Below, in pieces: positions 17,861 through 28,031 of a stretch of DNA of 64,000 nucleotides. Made by a program: the position numbers and the translations under genes. The stretch is from assembly GCA_963749675.1 (NCBI GenBank), contig CAVVNT010000001.1:1-64000 (forward strand), given 5' to 3'. This DNA comes from Roseitranquillus sp963749675. GTDB taxonomy: Bacteria > Pseudomonadota > Alphaproteobacteria > Rhodobacterales > Rhodobacteraceae. The notes under the pieces were generated by a model. It was not told the DNA's origin, ran no database searches, and saw nothing but the letters and a program-made list of their open reading frames with translations. Numbering within the stretch: position 1 is the first letter of the stretch; every line of letters starts with the position of its first letter.

Positions 17861-19078
17861 ATGTCAGTGAGTACCCGTCGCATTGCCAACACCGCGGCGC
17901 GGCGCATCTTCATCGACCGTCACGCGCTGGCCGAACCGCAAGCCGGCCCGGCGAGGGGCGCCGATCTGTTGCGACTGATTCAACGGCTGGGGTTCGTCCA
18001 GGCCGACAGCATCAAAACTGTCGAGCGGGCGCATCACATGATCCTCTGGTCGCGCCGCCAATCCTATCGGCCCAAGGCGCTGCGCCTGCTTCACGACCGA
18101 GATCGGTCCGTCTTCGAGCATTGGACCCACGATGCCTCGATCATCCCCATCGAGTTCCTGCCGCACTGGCGCCTCCGGTTCGCCCGCGACGCCGAGCGCC
18201 TGCGCAGTCGGTATCGCAATTGGCAGGGCGCGGAGTTCGAGGAGTTGCTGGAGGACGTGGTCCGCCACATCGCGGACCACGGTCCCGTCGGCAGCGGCGA
18301 CATCGGGGAGCGTGAGGCACCGCGGGGCAAAGGCTGGTGGGACTGGGATCCGTCCAAGACGGCACTGGAGTACCTGTGGCGGTCCGGCCGCCTCGCCGTC
18401 CTGCGCCGCGATGGCTTCGCGAAGATCTATGATCTGGCCAAAAACGTCTACCCCGCGGTGGAGCCCCTGCCTGCGGAACAGACCGTCGACTGGGCCTGCT
18501 CTGCCGCGCTCGACCGCCTGGGCTTTGCGACCTCCGGCGAGCTAGCTGCCTTTTGGGGGCTGGCTCGTCCCGAGGAGGCAAGGAATTGGGTGGCGGCGGC
18601 ACTGAAACGAGGCGAGGTCGAGCCGGTGGAAATCGAGTCTGCCGATGGCACCTTTCGGCGGCACGTCGCATGCCCTGGTCTCGCCGATGCGGTCGGCGAT
18701 ACTTCCGTATCGCCGAGCCGGCTTCGCATCCTGTCGCCGTTCGACCCGATGCTACGCGACCGCGCCCGAGCTGAGCGGCTCTTCGGGTTTCACTACCGCA
18801 TCGAGGTCTTCGTCCCGGAGCCGCGCCGCAGGTATGGCTACTACGTATTTCCGGTTCTGGAGGGCGACCGGCTGGTCGGCCGTCTCGACGCCCGAGCCCG
18901 GCGGGCAGAAAGGGTGCTGCATGTTGCGGCGTTCTGGCTGGAGCCTGGGATCTCCGCAACGAAGAGACGGCTGCAAAAGCTCGAAGCCGAGCTGTCACGC
19001 CTCGCGCGGTTCTCGGACTGTGAGGGCGTGACGTACGCTCCGCGATGGCTGAGGGAACCAGGCGGCAACTCTGCATGA
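17861..19078 (+). CDS. YcaQ-like winged-helix DNA-glycosylase-family protein
   Basis: A 405-residue protein of the winged-helix YcaQ/AlkX group, whose characterised members unhook DNA interstrand crosslinks. Landmarks are the N-terminal LIQRLGFVQADSIKTVERAH, KGWWDWDPSKTALEYLWRSG in the wing region, and SPFDPMLRDRARAERLFGF followed by YRIEVFVPEPRRRYGYYVFP. Length and order fit the family. The ATG at 17861 precedes the conserved opening; the frame is open to 17681 without homology. It stands alone. Repair of alkylated or crosslinked DNA is the inferred role. Confidence 0.8.
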   Translation: MSVSTRRIANTAARRIFIDRHALAEPQAGPARGADLLRLIQRLGFVQADSIKTVERAHHMILWSRRQSYRPKALRLLHDRDRSVFEHWTHDASIIPIEFLPHWRLRFARDAERLRSRYRNWQGAEFEELLEDVVRHIADHGPVGSGDIGEREAPRGKGWWDWDPSKTALEYLWRSGRLAVLRRDGFAKIYDLAKNVYPAVEPLPAEQTVDWACSAALDRLGFATSGELAAFWGLARPEEARNWVAAALKRGEVEPVEIESADGTFRRHVACPGLADAVGDTSVSPSRLRILSPFDPMLRDRARAERLFGFHYRIEVFVPEPRRRYGYYVFPVLEGDRLVGRLDARARRAERVLHVAAFWLEPGISATKRRLQKLEAELSRLARFSDCEGVTYAPRWLREPGGNSA

Positions 19079-19174
19079 GAGTTCGCGATCGCGTGGCGCT
19101 TCCGCAGCGAGCGCTTGCGACCCGTGTGCCGCACCGTAAGGTTGTGGGCGATCGCCTTGGGAGGATGAGACACG

Positions 19175-20781
19175 ATGCGAACCCATTTGTTCAGCGGCGT
19201 TGCAATGGCGCTGACGGTTGCAAGCGCTGTCGGCGCCCAACCTGCTGACGAGGCCACGCTGCGATGCCAGGCCCTGCGCGGCATGGCCGTGCCGGCCGAG
19301 GCAATCGGCCTGCCCACAAGCGGTGCCGACATCTCGTCAGCGCAGCTCGCGACGGATGGCGAGAGCGTCTTTTGCCTGGCGCTGGGCGCCATTGACCCCG
19401 TCGACCCCGAGGCGCCGGACATCAACGTCCAGATCGCCTGCCCGTCGATTGGAACGGAGGCGCCCTGCACTACGGCGGCGGCGGGTACAACGGCAGCCTC
19501 GTCACGGGTCTGGAGCAGGTAAAGTTCAACCCCGCGGATGACCCAACGCCGGTGCAGGACGGCTGGGTAACCTGGGGCAGCGACAGCGGGCACCAGTCGA
19601 TATCGTCGCTGGACGGAAGCTTCATGCTGAACGAGGAGGCGCTGCGAAACTTCGGCGGCGACCAGCTGAAGAAGACCCACGACGTCGCGATGGCAGTCAT
19701 CAACGGCCTCTACGGGCGGGCGCCCGACCGCGTCTACTTCCAAGGCAGCAGCCAGAGCGGGCACGAGGCGATGCTGGCGATCCAGCGCTTTGGCGGCGAC
19801 TATGATGGCGCGATCGTCATCCACCCCGCAAACCCGTTCGTCGGCCTGCAACTGTCGGGTAACCGCGCCGGCCAGGCGCTCTACGAGCCCGACGCATGGC
19901 TATCGCCGGATGATGTGGAGTTGCTGAACGGCGCGGTCATGGCCGCGTGCGATGCCCTTGACGGGGCCGAGGACGGCCTCGTGTCGGACACCAGCGGCTG
20001 CGGCGAAGCCTTTGACGTGCAGACCCTGCGCTGCGACGACGGGATGCCGCAGCACGGCGCCTGTCTCGGGGACGCGCAGATCGCAGCGCTGGACGTCATC
20101 AACACGCGGACGGAGACCGCCCCGCTCCAGGGTGGCGCCAGCGGCTTTTCCGGATGGCCGATCTACCTCGGCGCCGACCTTTACGGCCTGTGGGGTATGG
20201 GTGCGTCGCCCGAGCCGACGGTGCCACCCACGCCCGTCGCCAACTTCGGACTGGCGGTCTTGGCGGACCCAGCGATCCGCTTCGGCATCCTGGCCGATCC
20301 CGAGGCGAACACGCTGACGTTCGACCCGGCAGGGCATGAGGACCGCATCACCGAGTTGTCGGAGATCACAGATGCCGTGTCTGCCGACATGAGCGGGTTC
20401 GCCGCTGCGGGCGGCAAGGTCCTCTTGATGCATGGCACGATCGACTTCGCCATTCCCTTCGGAAACACTGTTGACTGGTACGAGCGGGTCGTGGCTGAGA
20501 TGGGCCAGGGTGCGGTCGATGATTTCATGCGGTTCTGGCTGGTTCCCGGCTTTGGTCACGGGTCTGGTGTATTCCAGATGCGCTGGGACTCGCTCGACGC
20601 GCTGGTCGACTGGGTGGAGAACGGCAATCCCCCCGAGGGGCTGATTACCACTGACGTCGCACCCGCCACCGCCGGCCGCACGCGTCCGCTTTGCGAGTAC
20701 CCGTCGTTTCCGAGGTTGACCGAGGGAACGCAGGATCTCGACAGGGCCACGAGCTTTGCCTGCGCACCCGTAGTGGACTGA
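19175..20781 (+). pseudogene. Tannase/feruloyl-esterase family hydrolase, frameshifted
   Basis: The first frame from the ATG at 19175 has a signal peptide and ends in DPEAPDINVQIA. The second frame resumes with LPVDWNGGALHYGGGGYNGS and runs to the stop at 20781. Together they match secreted tannase-family alpha/beta hydrolases. The nucleophile is in YFQGSSQSGHEAM and the late histidine in VPGFGHGSG. The lesion near 19437-19440 could be one C lost from a CCC run. The remaining 430 codons are undamaged, so this could be a recent mutation or an assembly error. Confidence 0.75.
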
Positions 20782-21127
20782 TACGGGCGGCTTACGCACG
20801 TCGATGCTTCTCCGCTGATGCGCGCGCGAGGAAAGAGGAAAGAAGCAGCCCAGCCGAAGAATAGTCGAGTGCGGCTTCGCGCTTGGAGCCGACCTGCGGT
20901 CGCGCAGCGCAACGGGCTCCACGTAGCCTCCACCGAACCGACGTGAACGGCCCAAACCTCTCCTTCGCAATTGTCGGCGACCGCCGCGCTGCCGCATGCT
21001 TCGCGGCCATTGGTGCCGGGCGCAGCGGCGCCAGCCTCTCGAAGACTCATCACACGTGACCTCGCTCCGTTCGTAGCGTCGTCCAGGACGCTCCAAGCCA
21101 GCGACGGGAGGAATGTCATTGGCTTTC
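20782..21127. other. Intergenic, no feature seen
   Basis: 346 bases between the tannase-family gene and the convergent gene at 21128. No coding frame with local codon usage and no clear hairpin was seen. Confidence 0.4.
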
Positions 21128-21568
21128 TCAGCCGGGCAAACGACGCTGCTCGAGGGTTTCGTCGTCTCCGTCCGACCTCATCGCATCCGCAATGAGGTGG
21201 TCAACCATTTCGCTGAAATAGGCGGTGAGTTCCTGATGCAGCATCCTGAACTCCTCGCCGACGGTATGCTCGAAGCCTGATTGGCGCACCCGGACCATTA
21301 CTGTCGTGCGCCGTTGCCGAGGATAGCGGTAGGGGCGGATGCCGTGCTTGCGGCAGAGCGCGACGAAGATACGAACCGACCAGACATCCGGCAGGGAATA
21401 CTGCATCTCTGTCTCGGGTTCCTCGCGCCCGTCCCGTTCAGGCCCGAGCCTCGCCTGCAATCGATCGCGCGCCGCCCCGGCCGCCGCTCGCTCGCCCGCG
21501 GTCGCGCCGCGCGCGAACAGCGCCTCGAGCTTTGCGAGCTTGTCCCGGATCTCGTTCTCACCGGCCAT
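21128..21568 (-). CDS. Uncharacterised protein near the parB region
   Basis: A 146-residue soluble protein. The N-terminal third (NEIRDKLAKLEALFARGATA then GERAAAGAARDRLQARL) looks like the helical start of DUF2786-type proteins. The middle holds YSLPDVWSVRIFVALCRKHG and basic residues RPYRYPRQRRTT that could contact nucleic acid. Such genes are common on alphaproteobacterial plasmids next to ParB and DUF3768 genes, as here. Function unknown. Confidence 0.65.
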   Translation of the reverse strand: MAGENEIRDKLAKLEALFARGATAGERAAAGAARDRLQARLGPERDGREEPETEMQYSLPDVWSVRIFVALCRKHGIRPYRYPRQRRTTVMVRVRQSGFEHTVGEEFRMLHQELTAYFSEMVDHLIADAMRSDGDDETLEQRRLPG

Positions 21569-21759
21569 GGATGCGCCTCCGTCTGCCCGGCGCCATCAAT
21601 GCGAAGGCGCAGGAAGCGTCAACCGGCAGCGTTGATGGCGGCACGCCATCTTCCGGCGCGTGGACGACTGTGACATCGATCCGCCATGGGACGACCCCGT
21701 GGCCGCCTGAGCCAGCCGAGTGGTAGCCCCGGACGGAACCGTTGCGAGAGGAACGAGGC

Positions 21760-21996
21760 ATGAGCCATGTGATCATCCGGGGCGCCAACCTGCGCCGCCA
21801 CGAAGTCGGCTTCGGGGAGGACCCGATCTCCGTTTCCATCCACGCCAGCGACAAGGTCGTCGAGATCTTCATCGAGGCAGACAGCGAGAACAGGCCGGAG
21901 GAACGCAGGCGCTTCGCCCTCGTCAACTTGCCGCGGCATCTCTTCAGTTCGGCCATCGCGGATCTCGCCCGCCAGAAAGGCATGCCGACACGCTGA
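21760..21996 (+). CDS. Small uncharacterised protein
   Basis: A 78-residue product starting at the ATG at 21760, with AGGAACGAGG before it. The sequence (VIIRGANLRRHEVGFGEDPI then SVSIHASDKVVEIFIEADSE) looks like a compact beta-rich domain. No signal peptide or known motif. It may belong to the plasmid-type cluster with the DUF3768 and ParB genes. Confidence 0.5.
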   Translation: MSHVIIRGANLRRHEVGFGEDPISVSIHASDKVVEIFIEADSENRPEERRRFALVNLPRHLFSSAIADLARQKGMPTR

Positions 21997-22190
21997 TCGG
22001 CGGGAGCGGCACAGAGCTGACGCAAAGGCCGGCCGCGCCTTCGCCATCGCTGTCAGGAAGACGGTGGCGAAGGTTGTTGACTTCTCCCCGCAAGGAGGCT
22101 CGAGGCCTTCATCGACACCGCCGCCTCTGCCAATGTCGAAAGGCTCGTTCCCGGTCAGGCCCGGTCGGGCGGGAGGAGAAGAAAGGCACG

Positions 22191-22836
22191 ATGGGCAGGC
22201 CATCGCACAAGTGGGCGTTCAGGCGCGGCATACGCGCCGGCGCATTTGGCTGGCGCGGTTCGGCGAAGGCCATCGAACGGCTGAGGTCGGCAAGCTCTGA
22301 GATTCGGGCGGTAAACCGCGCCGACCCGGTCACCGCGGCCGAAGGCGTGGTCGCGCTGGCCGAGCGGATCTGGCCTGCCTTCGAGCTGATCGACACGTCT
22401 CCGGCGCCCTCGGCAGCGCGGTCCGCCGGACGCTCGAGGATCTCGGTGCCGATTCTTCTCAAGGCTCCAGCCGACGAGCAGACGCGCGCGGCCTGGCTCG
22501 AAAGGCTGCGCGAGGCGATCCTGGACGACGGCGTCGATTACCTCGCCCCGATTTCCGATCGCTTTGACGAGATTGCTGTCTTTCCGGTGCTCATGGACCT
22601 GCACGCCGACCGGGACCTCTCTCTGATCCGGGAAGCGTGGTCGGATCACCCACGTCGCCACGGCGACCCTCACGCTTTCCTGCCTGCTCGAGGCGGGGCG
22701 CCATAAAGAGCTTCTGGCGCTCCTGGCGGTGAAGAAGACGCGTCTGTGGTTCGACGAGAAGTTCGCCGCCGAGGCGCTGCTCCGCCAGGGGCGCGACGAC
22801 GCGGCCGTCGCCCGGGCCGCGGCGCTGCTGGACGCC
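22191..22836 (+). pseudogene. DUF6880-like helical protein, multiply frameshifted
   Basis: From the ATG at 22191 the frame reads MGRPSHKWAFRRGIRAGAFG and on to PAFELIDTS. A neighbouring frame then gives SGALGSAVRRTLEDLGA, and the first frame returns with LLKAPADEQTRAAWLERLRE to LMDLHADRDLSLIREAW. A third change near 22650 gives TLSCLLEAGRHKELLALLAV, joining FDEKFAAEALLRQGRDDAAV. These pieces read as one helical-repeat protein resembling DUF6880. At least three indels are needed. Its end runs straight into the DUF3768 domain that follows. Confidence 0.45.
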
Positions 22837-23184
22837 CGGATTGCAGAGCAGAACGATGCCTTCCGCCGCCATGTCTGTCTTGGCAGTCCGTTGCCCGCGG
22901 GTATGCCGCCGCTCGCGGGCCGGTTCGTCTGCACGGCTGCGGTCGCGGCACGAGGCGAGCTCTTCGTCCAGACCTGCCGCCGGACGACCGGTTTCCATAC
23001 CGAGTTCCCGCCCGAGTCCGATCCGAACGGGCTGCACGAGTTCGGCGCCTTCCAGATTTGCGGCACCAGCGTCTGGTGGAAGATCGACGCCTATGACCGG
23101 GCCTACGAGTACGGCTCGGAGGACCCGGGCGACCCCGATGCGACCGCACGCGTGCTGACGGTCCTGTTCCCCTCGGACTGGTAG
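22837..23184 (+). CDS. DUF3768 domain protein
   Basis: The frame reads RIAEQNDAFRRHVCLGSP through NGLHEFGAFQICGTSVWWKI to ATARVLTVLFPSDW, a complete DUF3768 domain. Such proteins are usually about 120 residues and begin near RIAEQNDAFR, but here the domain has no start of its own: it is fused in frame to the DUF6880-like tail (continuous from 22729). DUF3768 genes often sit just upstream of large plasmid parB genes, as here. The fusion may be a deletion product. Function unknown. Confidence 0.7.
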   Translation, partial: RIAEQNDAFRRHVCLGSPLPAGMPPLAGRFVCTAAVAARGELFVQTCRRTTGFHTEFPPESDPNGLHEFGAFQICGTSVWWKIDAYDRAYEYGSEDPGDPDATARVLTVLFPSDW

Positions 23185-23217
23185 CGCAGCGCTCCGCTCC
23201 CCGGTCACGCCCGACTG

Positions 23218-23252
23218 AAGGCCCCCGCTCCGAGAGAGGGAGGGGGCCTTTT
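23218..23252 (+). terminator. Rho-independent terminator after DUF3768 gene
   Basis: A GC-rich hairpin with arms GGCCCCC...GGGGGCC plus flanking AA/TT pairs and a GAGAGA loop region, followed by TTTT. It lies 34 bases after the DUF3768 stop. Confidence 0.75.
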
Positions 23253-23295
23253 GTCGTGTGCGGCCATGAGGCCGGGAAAGACAGGAGATCATCCC

Positions 23296-25391
23296 ATGAC
23301 CACGACGCCCGAGCTGACCGACACCGAGATCGCCATCAAGGATCTGGTGATCCACGAGCTGAACGCCCGTGCAGGCTCGCCCGAGACTTACGCGACCGAC
23401 GACATCCCGGTCCTCGCCGCCTCGATCGCGACGCTGGGGCTTTTGAACCCGCTCATCTTCCAGAAGACCGGCAAGGTGTGGGGCGTCATCGCCGGCGGCC
23501 GCCGCCGGGCCGCCCTCGTGCATCTCGTGAACGATGCGGAGGCGAAGGGCTGGACGATGCGGACCAAGGTGCGGTGCCGTGCCCTGCCCGACGACGTGGC
23601 CGCGGCGACCGCGATCACCGTGGCCGAGAACGTCACGCAAAAGGCGATGGACCCGCTCGACGAGTTCGAGGCGTTCGCGCGGATGATGGAGGCGGGCGGG
23701 CACAGCCCCGACAGCATCGCGCGCATGTTCGGCGTCGAGCGCCGCCGCGTCGTGGAGCGGCTGCGCTTCGGCCGCATCCATCCCGAGAATCCGCGCCGCC
23801 GCCCCGCGCGAAGGCGATCACGCTCGACACGATGAAGGCGTTCGCCGAGCACCCCGACCAGGAGGCGCAGGCCGCCGTCTTCAGGGAGATGCAGGGCCAG
23901 CACATGGCCGCATGGACCATCCGCGACAAGCTCAGGAACCGCGGCGTGAAGATGGGCGATGCGATCGCCCGGCTCGTGGCCGAGGCGTACCGCGCGGCGG
24001 AAGGCGACATCGCCGCCGATCTCATCGAAGAGGACTCGATTCTGACCGACGAGGCGCTGGTCGAGCGGCTCCTGATGGAGAAGCTCGCGGCCCATGCCGA
24101 GGCGGAGCGCCAACGCCTCGGCTTCGCCTGGGCGGAGGCCGTGCGCGACGTGGACTACAAGGTCCTGCAATCCTATGGCCGCGTCTATCCCGGTGCGGTC
24201 GATCCGACCGGCGAGGATGCCGATCGCTGCGAGGCGATCGCCAACCGTCTCGCGGAGCTCGACGAGGCGCGCGATGCGGAAGACTGCGCCGACATCGACG
24301 CGCTCGAGGACGAGTACGAGGCGCTCGACACGGAGTACGAAAGCCTGACGAGCGGCTGGGCCGAGGCCGATCTCGGCCGTGCCGGCGTGCTGGCCTATTG
24401 GGAGCGGGGGCAGATCGCGACGATCGAGGGGCTGGTCCGGCCCGAGGACCGGCAGGAACGTCAGCCCGAGGCAGCGGCCGGGGGCGGCAGTGCGCCTACG
24501 GGCGAGCCGGGCGATGGGAAGACGGACGAGGGCGGCCACGCCGCGCTGGTGCTGTCGGAATCGTTGAGGATCGACCTGCGGACCGAACAGGCCGCGGTGA
24601 TCGGCAGCGCGCTCGCCGCCGACCCGGACCTCGCCCACGACCTGTTGCTCTTCAAGACCATCGCCGACCTTCTCGACCGGTCCGGTCCCGTGACCTACAG
24701 CTTCGGCGTGACCGCGAGCATTGCGGATCGTCCGCATGGCCGGCGCGACGAGGTGGATGGCCGCGCGGCCGAGACGCTGGCCGAGCTCTTCGCGGGTCTC
24801 GACCTGACGTGGTGGGCGGATGGCAAGTCCATGCCCGAGCGCTTCGAGGCGTTCCGCGCGATCGAGCCGAGCATGAAGTCCCGCATCGTCGCAGTGGCGC
24901 TCGCGGACGCGGTGAAGCCCACCGGCTTCGGGCACGGCGAGGGGCTGCTCGCGCATGTCGCGCGCCAGGTCGTGCCGGACCTGCGGGCCGTCTGGCGTCC
25001 GACCGGGGGCGCGTTCTTCGGCCGCCTGAAGAAGAGCGTGCTCCTGGGCATCCTCACCCGCGACCTGCACCAGCCGGAAGAGGCGGCACGGCTCGCCTCG
25101 GAGAAGAAAAGCGCGATTGTCGACTTCCTCGAGCGCCTCTTCGCGACCCCCTTCGCCACGCTCACGCCCGAGCAGCGCGCGGCGGTGGAGACGTGGTGCC
25201 CGCCCGGCATGGAGATCGAACAGCCGCGTGCCGCCTATGAATGGTCCGGCGAGGCCAGCCTGCGCGGGATGGCGAAAGACGAGCCGGAGGACGCCGCCGG
25301 GATCGCGGAAGACGCCGACGGGTCCGATGCCGGCTGGATCGAAGAAGTGCCGTTCGCGGACGAGGGCGAGATGGAGCCGGTGGACGCCTGA
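23296..25391 (+). pseudogene. Large ParB/RepB-type partition protein, frameshifted
   Basis: Starts at the ATG at 23296 with AGGAG upstream. The first frame holds the ParB nuclease-like domain (NARAGSPETYATDDIPVLAA, GVIAGGRRRAAL) and the HTH core (PDSIARMFGVERRRVVERLR). At 23785-23812 two single-base insertions are inferred: GAGAATC for GAGATC and one extra C. The frame then continues KAITLDTMKAFAEHPDQEAQ to the stop at 25391. Total length near 700 residues fits the alphaproteobacterial plasmid ParB-like family. Everything else is intact, so assembly error is plausible. Terminators lie on both sides, indicating a single-gene unit. Confidence 0.8.
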
Positions 25392-25411
25392 TCCGGCCTG
25401 GCGCATGACGG

Positions 25412-25447
25412 GGCCGTCTCTCTCCGAAAGGGAAGAGGCGGCCTTTC
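25412..25447 (+). terminator. Terminator after parB
   Basis: Hairpin GGCCG-TCTCTCTCC / GGAAGAGGCGGCC with a GAAA-type loop, followed by TTTC. It starts 20 bases after the parB stop. Confidence 0.65.
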
Positions 25448-25486
25448 GCCGTGGGACCTCTGATCCCCGCGAAAGGACCGATCCCC

Positions 25487-25967
25487 ATGCACCGCCAGGC
25501 CATCGACCAGCTCCTGCCCCTGCTCACCCGCGACCTGCAGACCGGCAGCCTGACGCCCGCAAGCGTCGGCGCGCAGATCACGCACGCCGCCGGCGGCACC
25601 GATGCCGAGGGCGCATGGACCTGGCGGCAAGCCTACGACCTCGTGCAATCCGCGGCGATCCTCGCCGATCGCGACCTGCCGGCCGAGTCCGACCCCGAAG
25701 CCCGTCTCGCCATGCTCACCGCCGGCGCAAGCGCGCGGCCGACCGAGACGCGGCGCTCGGAGGCGCAGGTGCGGCTGCAACAGTTCTCGACCTCCCTGCC
25801 CTATGCCTATGTCGCCGCCTGCGCCGCGGCGATCCGGCCGGGCGACGTGGCGCTGGAGCCGTCGGCCGGCACCGGGGCGCTGGCGCACACGGCGGCCCGC
25901 GCCGGGGCGGCGCTGGTGCTGAACGAGATCGACCCGTTCCGCGCCAAACTCCTCGAGGCGACGTTCC
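25487..25967 (+). pseudogene. N-terminus of methyltransferase/DEAD-helicase fusion protein, truncated
   Basis: The ATG at 25487 opens HRQAIDQLLPLLTRDLQTG. The methyltransferase motif I is DVALEPSAGTGALAHTAARA, followed by LVLNEIDPFR. This is the N-terminal part of the very large plasmid proteins that join a SAM-methyltransferase to a strawberry-notch-like helicase. Those exceed 1300 residues; only about 160 remain. Homology stops at LLEATFR, where an IS5-family transposase end begins. It normally follows parB on such plasmids. Confidence 0.65.
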
Positions 25968-26109
25968 GCGGGTCGTCGAGCGCAGCTTCGCCTGGCTCGG
26001 CCGAAACCGGAGGATGTCGAAGGACTACGAGTTCCGCGTACAGACGGCGGAAACATTTATCACCATCGCCGCCGGCGCCCAAATGCTTCGCCGTCTCGCG
26101 CCGAGATGA
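25966..26109 (+). mobile_element. IS5-family transposase C-terminal fragment
   Basis: This frame reads VVERSFAWLGRNRRMSKDYE and FRVQTAETFITIAAGAQMLR, the conserved end of IS5-group DDE transposases (catalytic Glu in VERSFAW). Only the last 45 residues remain, and they abut the truncated methyltransferase gene, pointing to an insertion followed by deletion. Confidence 0.7.
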
Positions 26110-26168
26110 CTTTTCACACGTCCTCTTAAGCGGCCACCTGTCCTTCTAGTTGGTCTAATTGAGAAGCT

Positions 26169-26197
26169 GCGGCCGGACCTTCGGGTCCGGCCGCTTT
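26169..26197 (+). terminator. Strong UUCG-loop terminator
   Basis: A perfect 11-bp stem GCGGCCGGACC / GGTCCGGCCGC closed by a TTCG tetraloop and followed by TTTC. It is near symmetric and could end transcripts from both sides. Confidence 0.75.
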
Positions 26198-26558
26198 CAG
26201 TCCCGACGGCGGGCCGTCACCCGCGCTCGACCTGACCGCGATATATCCGAAGGAAAACCTCGTCCCGCTGCTCTGCGCGCGGTGTCAGTCCATTTAGCGT
26301 GGAGCGCGTTGATCCGGATGAAAAGCGCTCGGCAGTATGTACCATCGGAGTGAGCGCTGCCGCTGGGCAAGCGGGTGCTTCCTCTGCTTTGGAGCAGCAC
26401 TCAGGGGAGCGCCCGCGTCCGGCCGACGAGACTGATCACCAGCTGATGCTCTTCGTGAAGCGTCACTTCCCGTTGCCGCCACCGCGCCAGTTCAGCACCG
26501 CGACCCGTCCAAGCACCTTGAGCATACGGCGCTCGAGGCGCCGCATGCCGTTACGCAG
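26198..26558. other. Intergenic, no gene recognised
   Basis: About 360 bases between the terminator and the serine hydrolase stop. Short frames exist but none has a credible start, ribosome site or recognisable product. Confidence 0.4.
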
Positions 26559-27821
26559 TCAGGACCCGGAGGCGTCGTAGTAGGACGCCTCGAAGTTGTA
26601 GAACGCGTCCAGAACCTCGGTGTCCACGAACGGCAGCAATTGGCTCATGAAGACGCCGCCCACCTCGTTCTCCGGGTCGATCCAGAAGAACGTGTTGTAA
26701 AGACCGGCCCACGCGAGGCTCCCGGCCGGCCGCCCGGTCGGTGCCTCCTCCTCGTTGATCATGAAGCTTAGCCCCCAGCTCTTCTCGAGCCCCGGGAAGA
26801 ACTCGGCGTCAAGCGAACGCTCGGGATTGGTGGTCTCGAGCATCTCCACCCGCACGTCGCCCATCTGGTTCTGCGACATCTGCGCCACCGTCTCCGGCTC
26901 GAGGATCTGCTGGCCGTCCACGGTCCCGTCGTTGAGGATCATCCGGATGAACTTCAGATAGTCGGGCGTCGTGCCGTAGAGGCCGCCACCCCCGTACTCC
27001 CGCACCGGCTCCGACTGCCCGGTCCACTCGGCGACCTCAAGCGAGCCGTCCTCCTGCCTGAGGTGGTTCTCCACCCGCCGCTCCGCCATGCTGTCGGTCA
27101 GCTTGTAGCCGGTGCTGTCCATGCCAAGCGGGTCGAAGATGTGCTCCTGCATATAGGCGCCGAGCGACTGTCCGCTCACCTCCTGGACCAGCCGGCCGAT
27201 CCAGTCGATGGCGATGCCATATTCCCACCGGCTGCCGGGGTCGAACATCAGCGGCTGGTTCCAGGTTGCCGGGTCGTCGTAGTCAAGCGCCGGCATGCCA
27301 CCCTGCGCATCGGAGTATCGCTGCAGGTCTGCATCCCAGAGCGTGTAGGCGGTGCCGGCCGTGTGGGTCATCAGGTCACGCAGCGTGATCTCGCGCGAGG
27401 GCGCGCGCAGGATCGCCCGACCGCTGTCGTCGAACCCGTCCATGACTTGGAGGCCGGCGGCATCGGGCAGCCACTTCGAAATCGGTGAGTTGAGGTCGAG
27501 CTTGCCCTGCTCAACCAGCTGCATCGCAGCCGTCGCCGTGATGGCCTTGGTCATCGAGGCCATATTGAAGACACTGTCCACGCTGACCGGTTCGCCGCTG
27601 CCAAGCGCGCGCTCGCCGAAGGCGCCGGTGTAGGTCGTCCCGTCGGCGTCGGTGATCCCGCCCACGGCCATCGGGATTTGCCCCTGCTCGACCGGGGCTT
27701 CCAGCGCTGCGTCGAGCCGCTCGGCCATTGCGCCTTGCTGCGCGATGCCGACCCCCGGCGCCCCGATTAGAAGTGTCGCTGCTGCCGTTCCATAAAGAAC
27801 GGCTCGTCTGTCGATCGACAT
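26559..27821 (-). CDS. Tat-exported serine hydrolase, class C beta-lactamase fold
   Basis: A 420-residue hydrolase of the beta-lactamase/EstB-like esterase fold. The start at 27821 has GGGAGGA upstream. The N-terminus SIDRRAVLYGTAAATLLIG carries a twin-arginine signal. The catalytic SxxK is SMTK at residues 89-92. The usual YxN appears as WEYGIAIDW, so Asn is replaced, which is more typical of esterases and peptidases than of true beta-lactamases. Late motif AGLYNTFFWIDP stands in for the third box. Periplasmic esterase or peptidase is the likelier role. Confidence 0.85.
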   Translation of the reverse strand: MSIDRRAVLYGTAAATLLIGAPGVGIAQQGAMAERLDAALEAPVEQGQIPMAVGGITDADGTTYTGAFGERALGSGEPVSVDSVFNMASMTKAITATAAMQLVEQGKLDLNSPISKWLPDAAGLQVMDGFDDSGRAILRAPSREITLRDLMTHTAGTAYTLWDADLQRYSDAQGGMPALDYDDPATWNQPLMFDPGSRWEYGIAIDWIGRLVQEVSGQSLGAYMQEHIFDPLGMDSTGYKLTDSMAERRVENHLRQEDGSLEVAEWTGQSEPVREYGGGGLYGTTPDYLKFIRMILNDGTVDGQQILEPETVAQMSQNQMGDVRVEMLETTNPERSLDAEFFPGLEKSWGLSFMINEEEAPTGRPAGSLAWAGLYNTFFWIDPENEVGGVFMSQLLPFVDTEVLDAFYNFEASYYDASGS

Positions 27822-28031
27822 TGTGTGTCCTCCCACACTTCCGGCCGGACCGCTTCGCCGCACCGGCGCCTCTAGACATTTCGGATCACGACTGCCCGGT
27901 CTCGCGTTTCGAGGGAGATCGCTTCGCGGCCGCAGTTGAACGATACACGTTCGACGCGAACAGGCTAGAGTTTTTTCGCGCCCTTCGGCTCGGCATCCGA
28001 GACGCGCGTCACGCGCGACCACTGAAGTTAA

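Noticed and set aside
23388..25406. A 672-codon minus-strand frame opposite parB
   Set aside because: Antisense shadow of the second parB frame; composition is that of a complementary strand and no family is visible.
26559..27821. True class C beta-lactamase giving resistance
   Set aside because: The YxN motif is replaced by YGI and the third box is atypical, so an esterase/peptidase is more likely.
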